Of a stretch of 64,000 nt of DNA, positions 32,460-43,459 are shown piece after piece. The DNA comes from Phymatolithon calcareum (taxonomy: Eukaryota; Rhodophyta; Florideophyceae; Hapalidiales), in the NCBI GenBank assembly GCA_977006965.1, contig OZ345366.1, forward strand, positions 682,001 through 746,000, in the 5' to 3' direction. Each line of letters starts with the position of its first letter. Position 1 is the first letter of the stretch. The notes below the pieces were generated by a model that was given only the letters and a program-made list of their open reading frames with translations, was not told the origin of the DNA and searched no databases. The position numbers were made by a program, and so were the translations under genes.

Positions 32460-33392
32460 ATGGCACCCGGAGCGGGCGCGAAGAAAGCCTGTGGCGACCT
32501 CCCGCAGCGCATCGAAGCCACACTAACACGCTTAGCACGCGAATGCCTGGCCGAGGAACCACATGACGTTGACCGATTTTGCTACGAACAATTGGCGGCC
32601 TATCTGGGCACACGAATTTCAAGCAAGCTGCCGTCCCAAGCGTTACAAGGTCTGGTTTCCGAAGTTGATGAAGACAGCGATTTTCGTCAGGCTAAATTGG
32701 CACCACGTGATGGCCGATCAGGGCCTTCCGCGCGTACCCGGCAGTACCACAGCACGGATGAGAGTAGCGATGGTGATGATGTAGTAGTTATGCAGGGAGC
32801 CACGCGCGTCAAGTCGATGAAATTTGAAGATGATGCCGTTGCGCAGGACGATATCGACATTCCAGGGGACTCAATGTTCTCCATGCATGGTCTATCACAG
32901 CAGAAACTAGACTGGGAAGTCGCGCGTTATAAGGGCGACGAGCGAATGCAAAGTTTGTATGATGCGTGGGACGCTGACAAAAGTGGTGCCATCGATCTGG
33001 TGGAGCTCGTAGTGGAATTGCACAAGTTTGATGAAGTCGCTCGGGACGGTAAGGGGATCCAGGCTGCTAGTGAGGCACTAGTGCAATGCGTCAACTCAGA
33101 TAATGGGGAAATCGAGCTTGATGAGTTTGCAAAGGTTATTGTACTGTTTTGTCACAACATTTTCAAGAAAGAGTTTAATGAGGTCGCAGAGCATATGCTC
33201 GCTGTAGCCACGAGTACGAGCGAGGAGGCTGCGCGACACGCGGCGGAGGGCAGGGATACGAGCGAGATTGAGCAGGCCGATAAGGAAGAGGAGGAGTTTT
33301 TGAGGGCCACCGTTAAGGGCATTGAGGATCATGTTAATGACAATATTCGTCGCATTCGAACCACTAGAGTTAAGGTGAAAAAGAAAGATTGA
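32460..33392 (+). CDS. RIIa (DPY-30-like) dimerisation/docking plus EF-hand protein (310 aa)
   Basis: Residues about 20-50 (ATLTRLARECLAEEPHDVDR, then FCYEQLAAYL) match the RIIa/R2D2 docking helix pair: LxxLxxxxLxxxPxDIxxFxxxxLxxL. This module dimerises and binds amphipathic anchoring helices. Residues about 165-190 contain a canonical EF-hand loop DADKSGAIDLVE with Ca2+ ligands at positions 1, 3, 5 and 12; a second loop near 215-230 (NSDNGEIELDEF) is shorter and degenerate. Residues 85-115 are Ser/Asp-rich. The C-terminus is charged and helical, ending VKVKKKD. Start ATG 32460 lies in a good eukaryotic context (ACCATGG). The pairing of RIIa with EF-hand is best known from flagellar and sperm proteins, unexpected if the host is a red alga without flagella. 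It follows the mTERF gene by 420 bp. Confidence 0.85.
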   Translation: MAPGAGAKKACGDLPQRIEATLTRLARECLAEEPHDVDRFCYEQLAAYLGTRISSKLPSQALQGLVSEVDEDSDFRQAKLAPRDGRSGPSARTRQYHSTDESSDGDDVVVMQGATRVKSMKFEDDAVAQDDIDIPGDSMFSMHGLSQQKLDWEVARYKGDERMQSLYDAWDADKSGAIDLVELVVELHKFDEVARDGKGIQAASEALVQCVNSDNGEIELDEFAKVIVLFCHNIFKKEFNEVAEHMLAVATSTSEEAARHAAEGRDTSEIEQADKEEEEFLRATVKGIEDHVNDNIRRIRTTRVKVKKKD

Positions 33393-34282
33393 TGTGAAGG
33401 ATCCTGTTCGATTCTCAAATTCCCCTCTGCCCTGGGTTCGATGTTCATATGAGTCGTTTTTACAATTTCATTGATCTTGAAGAGCTAAACATCATCCATA
33501 GCTGTTGGCCGGTGATGGTAAAATCTATTGTAGACTATTATCGTTTCTGTACCCCACCCAGATGATGCTTCACAAGACGGCAGCCATGGAGGCAATGTTT
33601 ACATCTCTGAGACATAGAGCAGTACTAGCAAATGCGGTTCTGCTGAAGTACAACCATTGCAAATACTTAGGTCATTTCTTTAACTTTACCACGGTTTAAT
33701 TGACACTGCTGTAGCGACTACCATGTCATGGCTGTTTTTTGTTTTCCAGCTGGAGTGGCACTAAGCAATCGACTGCTCAAGACGAATCGTGACAGACTTG
33801 GTGCAGTAAAAGCCTTCCAAACTCCTGTCATTCCACGTTACGAGAAAAAGACTACACTTTAATGAAACTTCATCAGACAGATTACAGAATGTTTTCTCCT
33901 AAAGTCCACAATTACTTGACCAAGGGGTCCCCTTCGAGAACCCTTTCCAATATTGTAATGAGGCGCTACCCAAACGCTTTTCTATGAGACCGCTTCGGTG
34001 AACAAAAGTGAGAGAAATCTAGATGAATGTTTTTTGGCCTAAATTATTTTTCTAGATATCCCTTCTTCGGAACATGGAATCCTTGAGCAAAGGAAAGTGT
34101 TAGAGACAATGGACTCTTATCAGTGTGGGTGCGATACTGTCTTTCGCGGAAGTACACGCCACATTGAGACGACCAGAAGTATGCATCGAGGATATGTACG
34201 GTGTTTTAATGGGACAAATAACTTATGCAAAACTAAGGCTCTGTGAATGCGTCAGGGTGACGAAAGAATCAAGCTTTGGCGA
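33393..34282. other. Spacer, right border of the gene island
   Basis: I see no gene or clear repeat in the roughly 0.9 kb downstream of the EF-hand gene. The decayed piggyBac-like element begins right after it. Confidence 0.45.
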
Positions 34283-35690
34283 CGTACTAGAGCCTATTTG
34301 ACCAGAATTTTCACTCAATTGAGGGAATGATATTCATTTAATTTTTGGGCATGGAAGTTACTCAGTATCGGGCACGTCAAAAGCGTCAAGCTCATGGATG
34401 TATTCAACATGCTTAGCGAAACAGTTCCTACCAGTAGGAGTACCATAAATGCATATTGTGGCACTATCAAGCTGATTACACGAAGAGCACACAAGGGTCG
34501 TCTTCTTGACTTTGCAAGCTCTGCAGTTGTTTTGCAACGTATGTAGTCATCATGACCTCCACAGTCTTCCATTTCTTTCTCATGGGAGTTTGGTGGCTTC
34601 CAACACCGCTCCCAGAGGCAAATAAAGATCAGCTACTAATACGCGAGTCAAATGAGTTATTGATGAGTTGTTCGGCGAGCCCTTCATAACATCTTCGCAT
34701 CGTCTTGTGCTGCTGACACTCTGGATGGGCACCAAGGAATAAAAAGTCAGTTAAAAACCACGCAAGTTGCTAGAAGAGTTTGATAACCCCTATGAACGCA
34801 ACTGTTGAATCTGTCCAGATTCCACAATCGGAAAGTATGAATCCGTACATACAATGCGCCATGTACCGGAGTATGCGCCCATAGGAAGGCACAAAACTGC
34901 TGTGTTGTGCGTTGTTCCGCCTTCGGAATCTCTGTTCTTCTCGACTTCTGCAGTTTCCACCAGCTCGAGATGCAGCATTATTCCACTTCTTCCACCCGCC
35001 AAGTTCTGTATCTCGCAACCGTTCTCCGGCTTACGGTAAACGGCGATGTACTGAGGTAGCCCAGTTTCAGTCCAGTGACCTCCGTTGCCACACCAACGAG
35101 GTATGGACTCATCTACGAAAAAGAGGTCCGACGCAGACACAGTGAGCTTTCTGTGGTCATTTGTGACATCGGCAGAATCTTCAACAAGCGACTAGCGGTG
35201 TTGCGTAGAAGAAATGTTGCCTTTTGCACTCAGTTAAATCCACCGAAGTTATTCGACGAAAGGCATCTCCGCTTTTGAAAAATAAGGAGCGTTCGGCCTT
35301 CTAGTCTTCCATAAATCGCTCTCAGCGGCGAACTCAACCGTTGTCTTGAGGGGGAGTATTCCGGAAAATTTTAGCAGCTCTGTCACTGTTGTCTCTTTCC
35401 GTCCAATTCGTCTCAGCTTAGGGCACATACAAGCAGCATTTTTCGAAGGTGAACTTGAGGAAACATCGTCATCAAGCAATCGTACTTCGTATGGAGTCCA
35501 ATACCGCCATTTGCGGATACGAAAATCTCCGTTTGGAGTGCATAGTCTCCGGAACTGAAAGGCAACCCGTCCAAAAATCGGAAATAGAACGTTTCGCTCG
35601 TACCATGGCACCTGTAATCACTGGGAGTGAAAAGATAAGGGTTGGGGTTTATCTTGAAAAGGGGTGATGTCTCTGTATTGCGATGCCTCC
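34283..35690 (-). mobile_element. piggyBac-like transposase pseudogene, copy 2 (most complete)
   Basis: On the minus strand, in order from the right: 35249-35611 with FGRVAFQFRR, DFRIRKWRYWTPYEVRLLDD and LLKFSGILPLKTT, the N-terminal part of the DDE_Tnp_1_7 domain. Then 34790-35140 with FVDESIPRWCGNGGHW, GLPQYIAVYRKPENGCE, SGIMLHLEL and VCTDSYFPIVESGQIQQL, which carries the first acidic residues of the catalytic core. The frame then jumps to a C-terminal piece (near 34720-34760, FLGAHPECQQ, then LAEQLI) and ends in a cysteine-rich tail (CRACK, CSSC, NCFAKHVE). The part of the core between SYF and the tail is missing and the pieces lie in different frames, so it is dead. Confidence 0.75.
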
Positions 35691-36013
35691 GTGTAAGATG
35701 CGATCGCCGCTTAAATAGGACAGGGGCGAGCAATTGCACACCGTGCAAGAAGGGGGGGCACTAACCGACGCTTGACTAATAGTACGTTGAGTGTTAGTCG
35801 GTGTCTGCGATAAATCCGTTGGTTCCTCTTGGAAGAGTCGTTCACCATACTATGTTGACGGTGTCGGTGGATAGATCGCAAGGAGACGTTATAGAGCTCC
35901 TAGGTCGATGGTGATAATGTCATTCATTACACCCCTGCAATATTGCGTGTCTACACACCCCACGAAGAGCAGTAGTCGGCTCGCCACTAGTACAGCCACG
36001 CTGGGAGTACGCA

Positions 36014-36703
36014 ATGTACTTAACGCCCTGGACAGAAGACGTACAAAATGCCGTCAAGGAAGTAGAAGCAACATTCTTCAATCAAGTTTTCGGGCCACTG
36101 GCCCGAGGAAGGACGGATAGGCTCCGTCTCCTGTGCCGGATCCAGGCGGCCGCACATCGACGAGAAATCTTGGCCTTCAAAATGCTGAGAAGGAACAAGG
36201 CGAAAGAACGTATGTGTTCAAATGAAGTGCCCGGAAGAAGAAACAACCATGAATGGCAGTACACGAGGAAAGATATCGCCGCGATGGAGACCAGAGAACC
36301 GTTCGGTGAAGCTGTAAAGCATATCCAAACAAACCAATCTTCGCAAACACTTCGATCGAAATTTCTGGAAATGGAAGGAGACCGCCTAGAATCGAAGCGG
36401 AAAAGAAAGATACCATACGACAAGACAAGAGATTTGCCAGCAATCCTCAAGTTCCCCAAGGTGAAGCACAGAGAACTCGTGCTGCAGTATGCCTGTGGAA
36501 GATTCCCACAAGTGTCAAGAACAAGTATGACTGAAGAATTCGGCACCAGAGCCAGAGAGCATATGGAGACCCTTGAACGCACGCTGGCAGGGTACGAACT
36601 CGAAGGAGAAAAACGACTGGAAACAGAAAAGGCGCTAGATGAGCTCTTACTATTTAGCAAGACACTCATAGAACGCATGGAGAACGAAGAAGGCTTGTAT
36701 TAA
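36014..36703 (+). pseudogene. Basic helical ORF with retroelement-like 3' tail (229 codons), possible non-LTR remnant
   Basis: The frame is rich in Arg, Lys and Glu and predicted mostly helical, with no named domain. About 200 bp after its stop the sequence runs GCTTTTAAATAAACTGG and then AAAGAAAAAAAA (36880-36911), like the A-rich 3' end of a LINE. This suggests the C-terminal part of a non-LTR ORF, but I see no reverse-transcriptase or endonuclease motif. It could also be an orphan host gene. Confidence 0.3.
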
Positions 36704-36904
36704 TCCGCAGAATGCAAGGCAAAAAGTGGTCGAGTCCAAGCACCAACAATCCCGTAGAGGACTGAGATAGGACTACTTTGAGTCCTGAGTTTTCCCGTCC
36801 GCCATACTGGTGGACATTTCGTGAGCTACACAAAGGTAGGTAGCATCAGAAGAAGCCATGCCCATATCTTCGGAAGTCTGTGGGGCTTTTAAATAAACTG
36901 GAAA

Positions 36905-37640
36905 GAAAAAAAAGTAGTCGGCTCGCAGTCAGGCGTGATCATCAAGTTCCTTTTGCGATGCTTGGTCCCACGACCTTTGCAAGACGTAGGCGAGAGAGCA
37001 CGGAATAGACTGTAGACGATAGACTGGCGTTTCGCGATAAAGATTGACGAGGATGTGTACTGTAAGCAGGTTTGGGCGGTACCGCGCTTTTCTGGTGTTG
37101 GCTCGGTATAAGCCATTGAGCTTCTCGAATATCATCTGCAGCGTTCCCTTCCTTGACGTTGAAAATATTGGCCTCCCTAATCTTAGCCTTCTTCAAAGAA
37201 TACCGAAGTATAACCCATTTCTCGCGAAGGGACATGCGCGGTACAATTGATTTCCGCCGCGAGTGCCTCCTGAACCGTACCGCTAGCCTTTTCGGCTTGG
37301 AAAAGGCTACATATAGTCTGCAAAACTTTGCGTGTGTATGGATGGACTGACCACTCGGCGCCGGTCCTTTTCTCGTTGAATGGCAGGTCTCGTATTTCGG
37401 AGTGACCAAAATTCAGGAACATGGCTCCCAAAAGCCGCTCAAATTTGCAAGATAAGCTTAGACAGAGTAGATCAGCGCTGAGGTGAGGGATCAAGGCGGA
37501 ACCACGTAAGCAAGAACCAAGATTGGTCTTTCCCCGCAAATAATCAAGTATCAAAGAAGAGAGAATCAGTAAGGATAAACCAAAAAGCAAGACCAAGAGC
37601 AAATAAGAAAAAGAATCGACGATAAAGCAGATAAGCAAGA
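36905..37640 (-). repeat. Unknown repeated ORF family, copy B
   Basis: Counterpart of the sequence at 15640-16217. Two minus-strand frames (37183-37638, then 36942-37250) carry the better preserved protein: CKFERLLGAMFLNFGHSEIR, FQAEKASGTVQEALAAEINC, and after a frame change LREKWVILRYSLKKAKI. The frame change shows it is inactive. No known family is evident. It starts immediately after the A-rich tail of the preceding element. Confidence 0.5.
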
Positions 37641-37913
37641 AAGGTGCCGACTTGCCTCCAATTGGGACACATGGTACCTTCTAAATAAAATCCACTTAAT
37701 TACGTATTTCTGAGTGACCAGCATATTTTCGTTGCTAGCGCCGAACGGAGCGATATTAAGGTATTTTTGGGACACTTCACAAGCCCGACTTTTGAAGAAT
37801 GGCGCGAAAGATCCGTTCCGCATTCTGTTTAGTAAACAGTGTTTACAAACTTTTTTGAGCCTGTATATTGCCCCCTAATTGAAGGGGTCCGTCAAATAAG
37901 GTCCAGCTCATTA

Positions 37914-38322
37914 ATTGTCGAGTTACAGACTTGAATGGCACAGAGTACAGTGTCGCCACCAGTTCAATCGCACTACAGATAGTACACGTAGCACACGGTA
38001 GCTCTGCATTCGATCTCCAGCAGACAGTGTTTAGGTCAGCTCCATCTCACCTTCGGACTTCTAGAGAGGTCAATAATGTTTTTCAGTTCATTACTTATTC
38101 GTAGAGCATTTTGCTCATCTCTCAGCAGGTCTCCTCTTGTCACCACACAAGAGCTCGCTGTCTCGGTCTACATCTAGCCTCTCGCTAGAGTTCGCTAACC
38201 ACACAGGTGTTCGTCCCGACCACATTCAGTCTTGCACTGGAGTTTTACGGACTTTGACAACTTTGTGTTTTATCCATCATTGTCGCACACACAGTTCGTT
38301 CGCAGGCGATCGGTGTTCTACA
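37914..38322 (+). repeat. Solo LTR of the Copia family seen at 58502-64000
   Basis: Reading rightward it matches the reverse complement of 58502-58913 over about 400 bp: the shared start GAGTTACAGACTTGA, then CACAGAGTACAGTGTCG, CTACAGATAGTACACGTAG, CGATCTCCAGCAGACAGT, and the shared end GTGTTCTACA. No internal region follows, so it is a solo LTR left by recombination, in the opposite orientation to the full element. I find no identical 5-bp flanks (TTAAT on the left, GAACT on the right), so the ends may have changed. Confidence 0.85.
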
Positions 38323-39539
38323 GAACTAATTATAGTAGAGTGGAAGAAATTTAGGCCCTCGAAACACTGCAGCCCCATTAGGCTGAGGCTCTGTGAAAGC
38401 AACATACCTCCCGGATGTAAAATTGAAGAACCGATGAACGGCACACCTCCTTCAGCCAGCGAGCTATCTATGCTATCTATCGTACCTAGTGATGATTTGC
38501 TCGATAATGATTCAAAAGCACCGTCCTAATAGGAAAACCGCATCAACGTGACAGGTCGAAAATGTATCGTGAGATGAGTTGTTGACCCCGACTGCAATAT
38601 GTAGCAAACACAAGGGCACGGGGATGCATCTTGAAGGTAGCACCCTGCGCTCCATGCGTTGAGGCTAACGTAACCGTATTTGTGAAGAGCATTGTTCTGT
38701 CGGACATCATTTTCTGGACAAAATGTTAACCGAATCTCGTGTAAGGGGTTAGTGGAAGCATACTTTTCGAAGATAGGAGGTATTGGCTCTGAAAAGAACT
38801 TGAACTCAAAGTGATCGGGTGCGGCGGTACACTTTTGATAACGAAGTAGCGCTTGTACAAATATTTGATCAATTGTGCACGACATAGCTGCGTCGGACTA
38901 AGTGGGACTCCGCTTCTATTCCCGTGGGGAGTACCAACGCAAATTATGTTTGAATTGCAAAGAAGTGTCATCGTTATTAATGCTTATTCCCTTATGGGGC
39001 TAGCCAGCAGTGCTTTTTATTTTTCCTCTACTCTGATTACGGCAGGCGTTAATCCTACTAGCTAATTGTAAGCACGCTTCTTCTCTGCCTGCCGCTCGTC
39101 AATAGACGATGCCACCTGAAGCAAATGCGGTGGTTCCACGATTCGCGAGTTCATGTGGACTGACCAGAATGTTGGACTCTTTTCTCTACAGTTCACTTCT
39201 TCAGTGCCATACCATCTCCGACACGGGGGACAAGACTGACGGCTTCGGGGGACAGGAAATTTTAATCAACTTTTAATAGTGCAGCGACACTGGCGATGTT
39301 TGAAAGTAAATTTGTAGTGCTTGGAATTAGATCATAGCACAGAGATGTGCAGAGATGTGAGCAGCTTTGAGGAAGATGCAATCTCTGGAACTCCAAGGGG
39401 CTAGGCCTAGAAAATGTCGAAAGCAGACTTATGAGATATACATTGGACGAGAAATGGATCTTCTCTGTCCACGAATGGGATCTTTTACTGCGCTAGGGAG
39501 ATCCGAGAAAGCGTTATGGGAAACCACAAACATTCGTGA
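38323..39539. other. Non-coding stretch
   Basis: No supported gene. The plus-strand frame 38137-38529 begins inside the solo LTR and has no domain. The remaining short frames on both strands look random. Confidence 0.4.
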
Positions 39540-40317
39540 CTTTTAACTACGAACCTGGATGCGCAGAAATTGCACTGGAATTCCAGACCGGTGAAGCTCC
39601 TTGCGAGACTGGAGGGGGAGGACCTTCCAGCAATATGTTAACTCTGGCCCAAAGAGCTTAGAGAGAGGACTGAATCAATGGGGAAGTTGGTCAACATCAG
39701 TGGAAGCCATTGATTGGAGACTTGTACTACAGGGACACTCGTGCCAATACAGATATTTCACAGCGGGGAAACTCTGTGCTTGCAGCTTGGAGATTCTATA
39801 ACGAAAATCGTGAATACGAAGAAAATGATCTGAACGACTGGTTTGGCAGGAAAGTTGACGGACGTTTATGGCTTTGCATGGAAATTGATAAATTAGCTGG
39901 ACAGCTGCGACCGCCAGTTGCGAATTTACCGGCTCGTATTACCGGTTCAAACGCAATTCGAGGACTACCGACGGCAATTATACAAGTTGATAATAACTTT
40001 GTAACAGTTCAAGCAAGGGGAGGCCGCAGTGCTTTAAAACGGTACCTGATTTGAATGTTACTCACAAAGAGAAATCCGGAAGCTTGCAACAGTCACGAAT
40101 TAACACCCAGGAGTCTTTTCTAAAGACGCCCATTCTCACATTCGAGATACCTCTGGGTACTACATTCATGAAGGATATTATCAAACAATGGGATTCAGTA
40201 GATCGTGCCAAGAATGCGCCTAAGCGTCTTATAGAATGGAGCTTAGAAGAGCGAAATTACGGTGCAAGCGCGCAGATTACGAACGATGAGAAAAAGAAGA
40301 CTTCTAAGCATTATTAA
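39540..40317 (+). pseudogene. Decayed ORF of unknown family
   Basis: Three successive plus-strand pieces carry non-random protein sequence, broken by stops and a phase change: about 39545-39660 (FNYEPGCAEIALEFQTGEAP), 39710-40054 (LYYRDTRANTDISQRGNSVL, then WRFYNENREYEENDLNDWFG and a closing hydrophobic/basic stretch), and 40051-40317, which overlaps the previous stop by four bases (ATGA-type junction). I recognise no domain. It is probably a dead mobile-element protein, or a host gene lost to decay. Confidence 0.35.
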
Positions 40318-40477
40318 TGACGCAAAGTCATGTGCACAGCATTCTTCCATGCTGTGAGGGCAATGTCCCTGGTTGAATATGAACGAAAATTTACTTCTAC
40401 CAAGGCCAAAGGAAAGGTCCGGGAAAATACAACCAAGGCCTTTATTTTCATCAAAGACAATCAGCTTGAGTACATTA

Positions 40478-41073
40478 CAGTCAGCCCTCGCTAAGTGGAT
40501 ACTGTCGGGAGACAGGGTCCATATCCAGTTGTGGAGGTTATTCAGTTACCGAGATGAATCATAAGTTGATATCATATCGGAAACCTTAAAGTTTATTAAA
40601 AAAACTGGAAATTTTGGTCTGCCTCTGTGCTTGAGCTATCTCCACACGTAGGTGCCTTTGCGCGTTCGCAAGCGCCCGAGTTACAGAAGAATCAACCTCA
40701 AATTTGTCCTCCAGAAGAGCCTTGGAATGTAGGATCAAAGGAAGGCTGGGGTACGGATTGCCTGTCCAGGGCGACTGACCACCACTTTTCTACTACAGTA
40801 TTTTGATGACGCTGATTTGCATCAAGAATTTGTGATGATGCATTCCAGGTGATTCACATGCCGTCATCAGTGATTAGCTTTGTACAATCAAAAATTTAAT
40901 TGTTAAATAGGTTTCTGCGCCGTGACTGACCGTTTTCAATATCCACTTGGAGAATATTCACCTCAACCTAAAATTTGATTAAATTTTATTGGTTCCCAAC
41001 TTGGTGGAGCCGTGTCGTATCCAGTTGGAGCGGATATCCAGTTAGTGAATATCCAGTTGGCAAGGGAGTACTG
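40478..41073. mobile_element. pogo/Tigger-type MITE with TA target duplication (596 bp)
   Basis: The left end reads TA|CAGTCAGCCCTCGCTAAGTG. The right end, reverse-complemented, reads TA|CAGTACTCCCTTGCCAACTG. The inverted ends agree at most positions and TA flanks both sides. The interior lacks a transposase but repeats ATCCAGTTGG-like motifs near both ends (40529, 41020, 41035, 41051), which look like subterminal transposase-binding repeats. The CAGT..CCCTCGC tip is typical of pogo/Tigger elements of the Tc1/mariner superfamily. Confidence 0.7.
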
Positions 41074-41321
41074 TATAAGGAATCAGAGCCATTGGATTAA
41101 ACATACGCGTGAAGCTATGAAAAGATCTGAATTTAGATTTGTCCTTGACCTGCCGTAGATAAGCTTCCAAGTTTCTAGTCAGAGGCATATGCTTTACATA
41201 TTATTAGTGTCAAGAGTGTACACAACGATTCTTTGATATGACATATTAATCTCAAGGAAGAAAAGATTCTTTTTGAAATATTAGCCACAGGAGTCTTTAT
41301 TGATTATCATGTACACCTTTT

Positions 41322-41438
41322 TTCAATTCTGGAATACAACATAAATTTCTGAATCTCTAGAATAAACTGTGAGATCTCAATTGAATTATGGAATATAAAA
41401 AAACTTCTGAATTTCCAGAATCAACTGTGAACTCTCAA
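41322..41438. repeat. Two-unit tandem repeat, about 59 bp per unit, AT-rich
   Basis: Unit 1 (from 41322) TTCAATTCTGGAATACAACA and onward is repeated imperfectly as TTGAATTATGGAATATAAAA (from 41381), both continuing TTCTGAATxTCxAGAATxAACTGTGA. It is probably a local duplication; no gene is involved. Confidence 0.6.
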
Positions 41439-43017
41439 CGAAGATGGGACTCCTGGAAAAGTGTGGATTTTCAGTTATTTGAATTTTTCAGTACTATTCC
41501 GATTCATGATGCTAACTAAATAATACGGATAGTCAAATATTTAGACTCCTGGACTCAAGTAGAAGTGTTTAATGACTAGATTCAACAATCTACGCTCCAT
41601 AGCGAAGCTCTGTAGTGCCAAGGGCGGTGGAGCCCAAAAATTCGTAAGAGTTTATCTTATCGTCGATTCCAATATACGCTAGCATGTGCTGCATACTATC
41701 CCACTTGAAGTAGCAAAATATTGTAACAATATCCCACCTCAGCACGAGCTAGTAGTAACCAGCACCACCTCTGTAAGCGCTATGCTCACTCAGATGTCCT
41801 GAGATTCATACTCGCTCTCCAATAATTTGAAGACACCTACGATAGGTTTCGTGGTCAAGTCTTCGACCTGACTGCAGCTTATTGGGAAAAACCGTCGGAA
41901 AAGAGGTCCCGAAGTAATTCCATAAGCACACAGGATGCATAGCTAGCGTAGTAGAGCAGAGAGACCACAAGCAGAACTATGTAATCCTCTTGTGAATGTA
42001 AAATGAGTTTTGCTTCTCGCGTTATTCTTCGTTATTTCAAGAGTAGCAACCACGGCTGAGTCAATTGAAGTCCCGGTAAATGGAAGAGATTCGTGATCCA
42101 GGCGTAGAATTTCGTCTGCACGAGACAAAATGTCAACGATCATGTCTGCCAAATATTCTCTCTTAAGAAAGCGCTCCACGCAAGACTCAATCAGCAGCCT
42201 GACATCCTCATGGGTCTCTTAGTAGCCTTGTTTGACGATATAGGACCCATTTTCGTTCTGTGCCCGGTCTAGAGTTTATAGAAGAAGAGCAAGCTTAGGG
42301 CTTGTGCCTGGATTTCCGCTGTATCGACCACGACCCATATCATGGAATAGACCAGTAATCCCGCGAGACCTTTAAACGTTTACGACGGCGCATTTGATTG
42401 CACAACCAGTAGAGTGCACACTAAGGTCTTCCCCTCCTTCCCAAGGAGGGCCGCATCTAGATATATCAATGCCAACGCAACGCAAACAGGATGTGCTTCA
42501 TCTGCTCTCTCTGACTCAGGAACAATTTTTTTCAGGATCAACCCCGGCCACCGGAAGGTCTTGTTAGTGCATCTTTTCCAGTGCGGAGTAGCGTTTTTTT
42601 GTCCCCGCAGATGTCGGATTTCTTACAAGATTGCGAGCTCGTGCGGTGGCACGCGGTCCTGCAACATGTAGCCTCCGCCAGTTCATGCTTGAAGCCTCTG
42701 AAATTTCAGATCCAAGACATGGGAATGTTCCTTTTTGCACTGTAAGCATTCACATTTGAAAAGAGTCCATAACTGTAAATTTTTGAAAGCTTCTTGAACT
42801 CACAGATATCATTTAAATAATTCAAAATATCTTCTGAGAATTCTTTAACATTTTTGAGAGTCATTTTTATTCTGGGCATCCAGCACCCTGCAGCAAGAAC
42901 TATGCATGTTTGCTTGAGACTTCCAGAAAAATATAGAACAACTCATAACAAGAAATGGACATGCATATAACGCTTTGAGAGTATCTTTTACCAGCTGAGA
43001 GCTTGATCGTTTTCTGG
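41439..43017. other. Non-coding or decayed stretch
   Basis: A 78-codon minus-strand frame at 41943-42179 looks protein-like but matches nothing I know. No other feature is supported. Confidence 0.35.
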
Positions 43018-43025
43018 GCTTCCAG

Positions 43026-43459
43026 CAGGGAATGGGAGCAATATACTGCATATTTATTGGGACTCGTTGTGAAAGTGCAATTGCTACTGCAATAACTAGC
43101 GCGAGAGTGTATCGATGCGTGGTACGTGCTCGTCCGCAGGATACTGCTACAATGCGTACCCAGAACATGTGCCTCTCTTCTTGGCGATATCCCAAACCAA
43201 AGTATAGAATCGTCCATAAAAGACGCTTCCGACCACAGCAAGTGGAGTCGCATGAAGCCTTCTAGACGTGCTAGCCCCTTAGGGGAATACAGAAATCATC
43301 ATCATCATCATCATCATGCGTAGTACGTTCGTCACCAGATCTTATTCACATACTGTATGCTGGCCAATACGTATTGTAATTGGAAAGGAAAGTGCAATTT
43401 GCGGAAATAGCAGTATACTGTCGTAAATTGCAATAGCAGTATAGTGATCCCATTCCCTG
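43026..43459. mobile_element. Non-autonomous hAT element (MITE), 434 bp, perfect 8-bp target duplication
   Basis: The left end is CAGGGAATGGGAGCAATATA; the right end reverse-complemented is CAGGGAATGGGATCACTATA; 22 of the 24 terminal bases agree. Both sides are flanked by the identical octamer GCTTCCAG (43018-43025 and 43460-43467), the target duplication size of hAT elements. Long parts of it recur, inverted, in the left flank of the hAT transposase at 46360-46570 (for example TATCGATGCGTGGTACG and CCAATACGTA) and in its right flank at 48560-48670. An ATC microsatellite (43296-43317) sits inside. It is probably mobilised by the neighbouring hAT family. Confidence 0.9.

Noticed and set aside
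43266-43323. Poly-histidine stretch in a 65-codon frame
   Set aside because: It is an ATC microsatellite inside the hAT MITE, not a metal-binding protein.
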